Positions 1 to 5,548 of a stretch of DNA of 7,177 nt are shown here, piece after piece. The notes beneath the pieces were generated by a model that had not been told where the DNA came from, made no database searches, and saw only the letters and a program-made list of their open reading frames with translations. Within the stretch, counting starts at the first letter, position 1; each line of letters starts with the position of its first letter. The position numbers and the translations under genes are program-made. Source of the stretch: Gemmataceae bacterium (GTDB taxonomy: Bacteria; Planctomycetota; Planctomycetia; Gemmatales; Gemmataceae); NCBI GenBank assembly GCA_947490035.1, contig CANLGS010000200.1, forward strand, positions 1-7,177, read 5' to 3'.

Positions 1-129
1 AACCGTTCGACCGTGGTCAAGACCTCATCCGGGTGCGAAAATCGTTGCAGACCACCCGTCACGGGGGTAATCTGTGAACGCACAGCCGATTCGTGTTCCC
101 AGAGGCGTTCATCTGGGAAAGATCGGCTC

Positions 130-1725
130 ATGAGGCTACCACAAGTACGGCGTCGCGTCGATGCGTCCGTCGCGGAGCGGAAGACCGACGCACACTCCGC
201 GTTGGGGCTAATTCCAAAACCACTATTGGGATCTGGCCTCGCGGACCGCGATGACGGGGATACTTGTCCCACGCCCGCCCGAATCGACATCTGGCGGGGC
301 CACCGGGCCACGCTCGAACCCGTCGTGCCGGGGGTCCGCGAGTACCTCACGCGGGTGGTGATCGAGTTCGACGCCAGCGGCCCCTTGGGGGACCGGATGC
401 GGCCGACACGCTCGACGTACCTCGCTCCCGTCGTTCCCCACACGCAACTCGATGGCGACGGTGTCATTCGACCCGACGCCCAGGTGCTGTCGCAGGGGCT
501 GGTGCCGGGCGTTCGCGTGTGGCTGGAAGAACTCGGCTATCGGGTCGAAGTGCACGACCGCCGCAAAGACTCCGAGCGCTGGGTTCAGCAGGGACGGTGG
601 AAAGAACGAGTCGCCAAAGAGAACTGGAAAGTCACCGAGGCCGTCGCGGAACACCGGGCGCTTCGTGTCGTCCTTCGGGGCGACGATCGAATCGCGGATA
701 CCGTTGCGGCTGTTGCACGAGCCCACCCCTGCGCACGGATCGCGGTCGCGGTGCCGACTTACAAACTCCTGGACCGGATTGCCCCGCGTCTCAAGTCGCG
801 AATCGACGAGCCTCTGGGTCTGTACACCGCACGCAAGAAACGCCCTGGTCGCGTGGCCGTGGGGCTGATCGGGCAATTCCCGCGGGGCGACAAGGGCGAC
901 TGGGATCTCTTGGTTCTGCCCTACGCCGAGAGCACCGTGGGCGACAACGCGTTGCGCATCATTACTTCGGGCCAGTACCGGAGGATTCTTGCCTTTACGC
1001 CCCGCAGGTGGACGTCGGACGAAAATACTAACCAGCGGCTCCTCGTGGTCGCGGAACATGTGTGGCCCGAAGAACGAGAACGGGTGCCCGTCACGACAGT
1101 GATCCTGGAGACACATGGGACGCGGCCGACAGTCGAGAAGCTGAACGCCTTCGAGGAGAAGAAGCTCCTGTACTGGTGCAACACCCGCCGGAACCACAGG
1201 ATTGCGGAAGTCGCTCGCTGTCTGATGCGCCGGACCAAGAAGGCCGTGCGATCCGTCGTTGGTGACGAACAACTCGCTGCCGAGATCGTGTGCGCCGCAA
1301 AGACCGGCGTCGCGATCCTGGTCGAGTCACTGGTGCATGCCCGCGAACTGGCACTTTTACTGCCTGGGTGGGTGATCTGGAACAGTAACGAACTCACGGC
1401 TGAGAAGCCCAAGAGGAAGTGCGGCGTGATTACCACGGAAAGGGCGGCGCACGAAACTGTGGTCAGCGCCGGCGTCTTAATTCGTGCGACGGGAACGAAG
1501 TGGAAGTTGCCCGAAATCGACTGGCCGTGGATGGGTGACGTCGAACAGGGTTTCTTGATCGACTTCGCAGACGAGTATCACCCGCTGGCTGCACGAAACG
1601 CGAGACTGCGGATGACCGAATACGCCGAAAATGGGAGAATAGTGACGGTGATGAAGGGCAAGAAAAGCGCCACGAAACACCACGAGACCACGGGGGCATC
1701 AGGACGATCCCTCTGGAGTGAATGA
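130..1725 (+). CDS. SF2 helicase-like protein with degenerate ATP site, upstream partner of the RT
   Basis: The frame is open to the window's left edge. I chose ATG 130 because GGGAAAG lies about 8 nt upstream; from GTG 13 the product would be 570 residues, and a start outside the window cannot be excluded. Numbered from GTG 13, residues 217-333 look like a first RecA-like domain, with a motif Ia-like strand (ARIAVAVPTYKLLDRI), a motif II-like strand (DLLVLPYAES, 298-307) and a following strand (QYRRILAFTP). Residues 430-540 look like a second RecA domain: GVAILVESLVHARELALLLPGW resembles motif IV and CGVITTERAAHETVVSAGVLIRATG resembles motifs V/VI. At the Walker A position there is LRGDDRIADT, with no GxGKT/S, and motif II lacks DExH. 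It may therefore bind nucleic acid without ATPase-driven unwinding. That is inference from motif order, not from a database match. The stop is immediately followed by the structured RNA and then the RT. No signal peptide or membrane segment is visible. Confidence 0.62.
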   Translation: MRLPQVRRRVDASVAERKTDAHSALGLIPKPLLGSGLADRDDGDTCPTPARIDIWRGHRATLEPVVPGVREYLTRVVIEFDASGPLGDRMRPTRSTYLAPVVPHTQLDGDGVIRPDAQVLSQGLVPGVRVWLEELGYRVEVHDRRKDSERWVQQGRWKERVAKENWKVTEAVAEHRALRVVLRGDDRIADTVAAVARAHPCARIAVAVPTYKLLDRIAPRLKSRIDEPLGLYTARKKRPGRVAVGLIGQFPRGDKGDWDLLVLPYAESTVGDNALRIITSGQYRRILAFTPRRWTSDENTNQRLLVVAEHVWPEERERVPVTTVILETHGTRPTVEKLNAFEEKKLLYWCNTRRNHRIAEVARCLMRRTKKAVRSVVGDEQLAAEIVCAAKTGVAILVESLVHARELALLLPGWVIWNSNELTAEKPKRKCGVITTERAAHETVVSAGVLIRATGTKWKLPEIDWPWMGDVEQGFLIDFADEYHPLAARNARLRMTEYAENGRIVTVMKGKKSATKHHETTGASGRSLWSE

Positions 1726-1760
1726 TCAGGAACTCGATTTACTTCGACCCTGTCATTCAT
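1718..1760 (+). other. Hairpin spanning the stop of the helicase-like gene
   Basis: The left arm GTGAATGA(T)CAGG (1718-1730, one bulged T at 1726) pairs with CCTGTCATTCAT (1749-1760), giving about 12 pairs. An inner TCGA/TCGA pairing (1734-1737 with 1744-1747) lies in the loop. The arm includes the TGA stop at 1723-1725. No long T-tract follows, so it is not a standard terminator. It could be the 5' boundary or a processing hairpin of the downstream RNA, or protect the 3' end of the upstream message. Folding was done by eye. Confidence 0.5.
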
Positions 1761-1937
1761 TTACGGAACGCAGCGTGAAAACTGCCTCCGTACGACCGCC
1801 AAGGACTCGGTCGTTAAACAGGAATCCCAGGTTGTGCCCGCAGTCCGGCTGCTCTGGATCTTCCGGGACAGACGGCTTCAAGCCGACACGACCGGCTGTC
1901 AGCGATCAGGGAGGTACTTCGGTGCTCTCCTGGTACG

Positions 1938-2007
1938 GAGGTGTTATCAGGGAACCGTATCACCTGTGAGTGATCACGACCGATACGGACCGCCCTGGTA
2001 ACGCCTC
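1938..2007 (+). repeat. Extended imperfect inverted repeat (long hairpin in the ncRNA)
   Basis: GAGGTGTTATCAGGG (1938-1952) pairs with CCCTGGTAACGCCTC (1993-2007) over 15 positions with only two G-U wobbles. After a small internal loop, CCGTATC (1955-1961) pairs with GATACGG (1982-1988), 7 perfect pairs. The tip holds GTGA (1966-1969) against TCAC (1974-1977). In total about 26 pairs lie in 70 nt. It resembles a retron msd-type long hairpin in size and in being just upstream of an RT, but that is only analogy. Its base (1938-1941) competes with P2 for the same four nucleotides. Confidence 0.75.
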
Positions 2008-2055
2008 TGCGCGGATGGCTTCGCCGATCCTGGCAAATTCCGGCTCACGCTGGAA

Positions 2056-2098
2056 GGGGTGCGGTGGGTGCAAGGATGCCCTCCCGCACCCCGTTTTT
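2056..2098 (+). terminator. Intrinsic-terminator-like hairpin with T-tract ahead of the RT
   Basis: GGGGTGCGG (2056-2064) pairs perfectly with CCGCACCCC (2084-2092). GGG (2066-2068) can extend it by pairing with CCC (2079-2081) across a small internal loop. The stem is followed by G and then TTTTT (2094-2098) and CTT. It begins four bases after the closing helix of the candidate RNA, so it would define that RNA's 3' end. The RT Shine-Dalgarno sequence starts six bases after the T-run, so RT expression would need read-through or its own promoter; attenuation is plausible but unproven. Confidence 0.75.
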
Positions 2099-2103
2099 CT
2101 TCC

Positions 2104-2109
2104 GGGAGA
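2104..2109 (+). promoter_or_regulatory. Shine-Dalgarno site deciding the RT start
   Basis: GGGAGA ends 8 nt before GTG 2118. The alternative in-frame starts (GTG 2064, ATG 2076) lie inside the terminator hairpin, have no comparable site, and would add a peptide unrelated to the RT fold. Confidence 0.65.
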
Positions 2110-2117
2110 TAATCTTC

Positions 2118-3473
2118 GTGAGCGATCCCATCGCCGCCGATCTGGTTCTCGACGATTCCGACGCCCGAAACCTCGACGGGATTCTGTTCCACAGCGGCGA
2201 ACCCGTCGCCGTTTTGCACCGCTGGCGTCAGCGCCTCCGGGAGGCTTCCCCGCGGGGCTGGGACGCGGTGAAGGAGTATGCCGCTGACGTGATGAAGCTG
2301 ATCGCGCAGCCCAAGATCCTCTACCTGGCCGCACTGGCGCTTCGGTCACGCGGTCCGAAATCACCCGGTCGGAACGGACTGCGTCTGGAATCGCTCTGCG
2401 GCGACGAACTCTGGGAGATGAGTACCGTTCTTGGTCGTGCCATCGCGACGGGCACCTACAGGCCGGGGCCGGAACGGGTTATTTGGATCGAGAAGGCGTC
2501 GGGAAACGGGGAGCGTCCGCTCGTCCTGATGGAGGTTCAGGATCGCGTCGTTCAGAAGGCCGCGGCGCTGGTGCTGCGCCCCGTGTTCGATCCGCAGTTC
2601 GACCCGCTGAGTTTTGCGTACCGGCCGTGGCGGAAGCGGGAGCAAGCGGTCGCGGTCGCGGAACAACTTGCGACACAGGGTCATTTCATCTGGCTGACGC
2701 ACGACATCGTGGACGCGTACGGCAGTGTGTCGGTCCCGCGTCTGCTCGATGTCTTCTACAAACTCCTGCCGTGCCCCCGGTTAAGGGACTTTCTGGAACT
2801 GGTCCTACCGCCGCAGTCACCGAAGTTGTCCGGTATCAAACAGGGCGGGCCGCTCAGTTCACTGGGTCTGGAACTCTACCTGACACATTTCCTGCACGTG
2901 CCCTGGCGCAAGGCCGGGCACCCAGTTCGCGTGATCCGGTACGCGGACGACCTCCTGCTGACCGCGGTCGACGAGGAATCGGCGAAAGCAGCCGATTCGG
3001 CGCTGCGTGAGTTGCTCGCACCTTCGGGCATGGTGTTGAAGCACAGTTTCGATGAGGCCCGTCGCGACATCCGCTACCGGTCGGCCCAATGGTTGGGCTA
3101 TCGGTTCCGGCTCCACGGCGCCGAGTTGAGCGTGAAGCTCGGCTCGCACGCGTTCGAGAAGCTCGGCCGGCGCTTCGTGTTGGCACACGACAAGGATCAC
3201 TCGGTCGAACGGGCGGTTCAGATCCTGAAGCAATGGGTCGCTCAACTGGGGCCGTGTTACCGCTGGCAGAAGCACCAGGAAGTCTGCACGAAGGCGATTC
3301 TGACGGCGCACGCCTACGGCTTTGAGGAGACGCTCGCAGAAGTCGAGTTGGTCGAGCGCTGGGAGAAGGCGAACACGCGATGGGAAGCAACACGAACGTT
3401 GGTGGGTGGGATGCCGGGTTATCTCGCAACCGGGCCACTGGAGTATCCGACCCCGACGTCGGTCGTCTGGTAG
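2118..3473 (+). CDS. Stand-alone group II-like reverse transcriptase
   Basis: An RNA-directed DNA polymerase of 451 residues from GTG 2118. RT0/1 region: SRGPKSPGRNGL (77-88), then YRPGPERVIWIEKASGNGERPL (114-135). RT2: MEVQDRVVQKAAALVLRPVFDPQFDPLSFAYRP (138-170), very like group II intron RTs. RT3 (motif A): THDIVDAYGSV, likely catalytic D196. RT4: GIKQGGPLSSLGLELYL (239-255). RT5: YADD (275-278) with the two catalytic Asp residues. RT7: QWLGYRFRLHG (324-334), followed by a ~100-residue thumb-like tail. No HNH endonuclease or Cys-rich zinc region is seen, and 451 residues is short for a full intron-encoded protein. Motif 4 departs from the group II QGGxLSPLLAN pattern (SSLGLELYL). The retron hallmarks (NAxxH, VTG) are not visible. 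It follows a candidate structured RNA and a helicase-like gene, suggesting a fixed three-part unit. Codon use is less strictly GC-ending than in the DUF1501 and hydrolase genes. RT identity is secure; subfamily and role are not. Confidence 0.93.
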   Translation: MSDPIAADLVLDDSDARNLDGILFHSGEPVAVLHRWRQRLREASPRGWDAVKEYAADVMKLIAQPKILYLAALALRSRGPKSPGRNGLRLESLCGDELWEMSTVLGRAIATGTYRPGPERVIWIEKASGNGERPLVLMEVQDRVVQKAAALVLRPVFDPQFDPLSFAYRPWRKREQAVAVAEQLATQGHFIWLTHDIVDAYGSVSVPRLLDVFYKLLPCPRLRDFLELVLPPQSPKLSGIKQGGPLSSLGLELYLTHFLHVPWRKAGHPVRVIRYADDLLLTAVDEESAKAADSALRELLAPSGMVLKHSFDEARRDIRYRSAQWLGYRFRLHGAELSVKLGSHAFEKLGRRFVLAHDKDHSVERAVQILKQWVAQLGPCYRWQKHQEVCTKAILTAHAYGFEETLAEVELVERWEKANTRWEATRTLVGGMPGYLATGPLEYPTPTSVVW

Positions 3474-3542
3474 GGGCGAATGACACCGCTCACCGGCCGT
3501 GGCCGGCTCTCCAGTCCCGCCGGTGCAGCGCCTGGGTCTGCT
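3474..3542. other. Short spacer between convergent reading frames, with hairpins
   Basis: CCGGC (3493-3497) and GCCGG (3502-3506) form a small GC hairpin. CACCGG (3491-3496) can alternatively pair with CCGGTG (3520-3525). No T-tract follows, so this is at best a weak 3' end structure for the RT message. Nothing resembling a group II intron domain V was found here. Confidence 0.3.
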
Positions 3543-3870
3543 TTACTTGCTCTCGTCCAAGGCCGCGTTCCAGACCTTGGCCCCGGCTCGTGAGAATCGA
3601 CTCCGCGAAAGAATGCCTCGAATGCCGCGTCCATGTCGAAGTCGTCGCACTCGTGCCACTCGACCAGCTTCGGCTTGTGGACGGCGAACCGGCCGGAGCC
3701 GCGGGGCATGTACGGGACGGCGGGCACGGCCTTGGCCCACGGGAAGGCGTAAGACCGCATCTCCAAGATGACCGCGTCCAACTTGCCGCCCTCGACGGTG
3801 ACCCCGCCGGCGTAGGCCGGCACGCCACCGCAGGCGGTGAACGGGTACGCACCCGCACGAACGAGTGCCG
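3543..3870 (-). pseudogene. Decayed gene remnant with frameshift, unknown family
   Basis: Immediately downstream of the DUF1501 stop, the minus strand reads as protein-like, strongly GC3-biased sequence: AYPFTACGGVPAYAGG, then LDAVILEMRSYAFPWAK, VPAVPYMPRGSGRF, KPKLVEWHECDDFDMDAAFEAFFRG. Near 3585-3605 this frame loses coding character, while a second frame picks up SRAGAKVWNAALDESK and ends at TAA 3543-3545. The switch equals one deleted (or two inserted) bases. No good start codon or ribosome site precedes the coding stretch, so the N-terminus also appears to be missing. I do not recognise the family. A real short gene from GTG 3823 running to the TAA at 3419 is possible but would have a non-coding-looking tail overlapping the RT gene end. 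Confidence 0.5.
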
Positions 3871-3872
3871 CG

Positions 3873-5264
3873 TCACGACGCGACGAGTTCCGGGATCGCC
3901 TTGCCGTTCTGGACGATGAAGATCGGTCGCCCGGTCTGGTCGGGGAGCGCCGTGTGCTCGTAGTCGATGCCCAGGTGCCGGTAGATCGTCGCCAGGAAGT
4001 CCGCCGGCCCGACGCGGCGGTCCACCACGTCCTCGCCGAGCCGGTCGGTCGCCCCGACGACGCGGCCGGTGCGGATGCCGCCGCCGGCCCACAGCATCGA
4101 GTTCGCCCGCGGCCAGTGGTCGCGGCCCGGCTGCACGGTCCCCGCCGCCGCACTGGCGACCCCGCCGCCGCTGCTGGCGACGTACGAGATCTTCGGCGTG
4201 CGGCCGAACTCGCCGGTCACCACGACCAGCACCCGCTTGTCCAGCCCGCGGTCGTACACGTCTTCAACGAGCGCCGCAACCGCCTGATCGAAGTACGGGG
4301 CGCGGAACTTCAGCGCGTCGAACACGTGGTGGTTGACCGCGTGGTCGTCCCAGTTCTGCACCCGGCCGCACAGGGGGCCGGACAGTTCCGTCGTCACGAT
4401 CTCCACGCCCGCCTCGACCAGCCGCCGCGCCATGAGCAGTTGCTGGCCCCAGGTGTTCCGCCCGTATCGGTCGCGGGTCTTCGGGCTTTCGAGGTTCAGG
4501 TCGAACGCCCGCGCCGCTTCGGGGCTGGTCAGCAGGTTAAGCGACTGCTCCTGGAACGTGTCCATTCCCGCCCCCGGCGTTGTGCGGTCGAGGTCGCGGC
4601 GGAGCGCGTTGAGCGTGCCGTGCAACTTCGATCGTGCCGCGAGCCGGGCCTGCTCGCCGGGGTCCGCCAGGCCGACGTTCGGCACGCGGAAGTTCGGCGC
4701 GTTCGGGTCGCCGGTCACCGCGAACGGGGCGAAGCCCGCGCCCAGGTACGCCGGGCCGGCGATGGTGAAGCTGTCGTAGCGGACGATCGGGTTGACGCCG
4801 ACGTAGTTCGGCAGCGGGCGGCGCGGGTCGTACCGCAGCCGGTGTGCGACGCTCATCAGGTCGGGCAGGACCGGCTTGAGCTTGTCCTGCGGGTCGGTGT
4901 CGCCCGCCAGAAGCTGGAGCGAGCCGGCCGGGTGCCCGCCGCCGGTGTGGGCCATCGAGCGCAGGATGGTAAAGCGGTCGGAGATCTTCGCGTGTCGCGG
5001 CAACAGGTCCGTGACCCGTACCCCGGTCGTCTTGGTCTGGAGCGGCGCGAACGGGCCGCGGTACTCGGCGGGTGCCTCCGGTTTCGGGTCGTAGGTGTCC
5101 AGGTGGCTCCCGCCGCCGCGCAGCCACACGATGATGACCGCGGTGCGCTCGCCCCTCGTGGGCGACGCGGCTGCGGCACGCATCCGGTACAGCGCGGGCA
5201 GCGACAGTGACCCGAACGCGGACAGGCCGAAGCGGAGGAACTCTCGTCGCGAGTCACCGGGCAT
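3873..5264 (-). CDS. DUF1501 family protein, Tat-exported, sulfatase-like fold
   Basis: 463 residues from ATG 5264. A TTG directly upstream (5267) is in frame but less likely, and GAGACGG gives a weak ribosome site. The N-terminus MPGDSRREFLRFG carries a twin-arginine motif (R6R7) followed by a hydrophobic stretch (11-25), so export through Tat is expected. Family features in order: VIIVWLRGGGSHLDTYDPKP (about 43-62), RSMAHTGGGHPAG (102-114), ELSGPLCGRVQNWDDH (293-308), VVVTGEFGRTPKI (347-359), GRDHWP (380-385) and LWAGGGIRTGRVVGATD (391-407). These are the hallmarks of DUF1501, a large planctomycete family related to the alkaline phosphatase/sulfatase superfamily, usually beside DUF1549/DUF1553 genes. 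The substrate is unknown. Length is normal and the gene looks intact. No DUF1549/1553 partner lies in this window, so it may be an orphan copy. The gene runs divergently from the hydrolase. Confidence 0.92.
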   Translation of the reverse strand: MPGDSRREFLRFGLSAFGSLSLPALYRMRAAAASPTRGERTAVIIVWLRGGGSHLDTYDPKPEAPAEYRGPFAPLQTKTTGVRVTDLLPRHAKISDRFTILRSMAHTGGGHPAGSLQLLAGDTDPQDKLKPVLPDLMSVAHRLRYDPRRPLPNYVGVNPIVRYDSFTIAGPAYLGAGFAPFAVTGDPNAPNFRVPNVGLADPGEQARLAARSKLHGTLNALRRDLDRTTPGAGMDTFQEQSLNLLTSPEAARAFDLNLESPKTRDRYGRNTWGQQLLMARRLVEAGVEIVTTELSGPLCGRVQNWDDHAVNHHVFDALKFRAPYFDQAVAALVEDVYDRGLDKRVLVVVTGEFGRTPKISYVASSGGGVASAAAGTVQPGRDHWPRANSMLWAGGGIRTGRVVGATDRLGEDVVDRRVGPADFLATIYRHLGIDYEHTALPDQTGRPIFIVQNGKAIPELVAS

Positions 5265-5548
5265 CAATCCGTCTCGTAAGGCGTGGTTCGGAACAGTTCC
5301 GCGATCGCGGGGGCGGATAGAGGAGCGAGGGGGCGGGGGTGCTCGGCAGGCCTCACTTTCTCACGCGGTGCACCCACCGTCAAGCGACAACCGGCTTGAG
5401 TTCCCCCGGCACCCTCCGAGAGTGTCTGCGGATCTCGGATCGGGATGAGGCCGACCGGGAATCGTGCTTGACCGGGGCGAGGAGCGAACCGAAACTGAGC
5501 CCACCTGCCCAAACTCGTCACCTCGGAAAGATCGGCTGGATTGAAATC
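5265..5548. promoter_or_regulatory. Divergent spacer between DUF1501 and hydrolase genes
   Basis: About 284 nt without a supported gene; promoters for both divergent genes must lie here or upstream. Two overlapping palindromes sit 25-37 nt upstream of the DUF1501 ATG: CGGAAC-A-GTTCCG (5289-5301) and CCGCGATCGCGG (5299-5310). Either could be an operator or a 5' leader hairpin. No clear -35/-10 pair could be assigned. Confidence 0.35.

Larger units (their letters stand above)
1771..2098 (+). ncRNA. Candidate structured ncRNA between helicase-like gene and RT
   Basis: There is no convincing reading frame here, and most of the sequence can be paired. P1: CAGCGTGA (1771-1778) with TCACGCTG (2045-2052), a perfect 8 bp enclosing the rest. 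P2: TGCCTCCGTAC (1783-1793) with GTACGGAGGTG (1933-1943), 9 Watson-Crick and 2 wobble pairs. Inside P2 are GACCG/CGGTC (1794-1798/1808-1812), a bulged helix 1821-1830/1854-1864 capped by GCAG/CTGC (1840-1843/1849-1852), GACAG/CTGTC (1867-1871/1896-1900) holding CGGCT/AGCCG (1873-1877/1881-1885), and a UUCG-capped helix (1907-1917/1922-1932). After P2 come an extended hairpin (1938-2007) and GGATGGC/GCC(G)ATCC (2013-2030). Several helices abut without gaps (1793|1794, 1932|1933), and the block ends at a terminator. By analogy with retrons and ncRNA-dependent defence RTs, it may be template or scaffold for the RT. No promoter was identified, so the 5' end is uncertain. No match to a known RNA family is claimed. 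Confidence 0.68.

Noticed and set aside
223..1272. 349-codon minus-strand frame opposite the helicase-like gene
   Set aside because: The translation has no domain features, and the plus-strand frame carries the recognisable helicase-like motifs.
1718..2098. Canonical retron msr-msd
   Set aside because: The geometry (inverted repeats enclosing hairpins upstream of an RT) is similar, but the RT shows neither the NAxxH nor the VTG motif of retron RTs, and no branching-G context could be assigned.
1960..2364. Short frames on both strands across the ncRNA interval
   Set aside because: They are Arg/Ser-rich with no ribosome sites and no domain-like sequence; the interval is better explained by RNA structure.
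3557..3580. CCAAGG...CCTTGG inverted repeat as a terminator
   Set aside because: No T-tract on either side, and the repeat falls inside the decayed coding sequence.
1718..3600. Group II intron with encoded maturase
   Set aside because: No domain V-like 34-nt hairpin or intron 3' end was found after the RT, and the protein lacks endonuclease features. The upstream RNA ends in a terminator instead of continuing into the ORF as an intron domain IV would.
1718..3600. Diversity-generating retroelement
   Set aside because: No template/variable repeat pair was seen, and the RT motif 4 is group II-like in its QGG start.
3837..5210. 457-codon plus-strand frame opposite DUF1501
   Set aside because: It is antisense to an intact DUF1501 gene, with an Arg/Ala/Val-rich low-complexity translation: a shadow of GC-rich codons.
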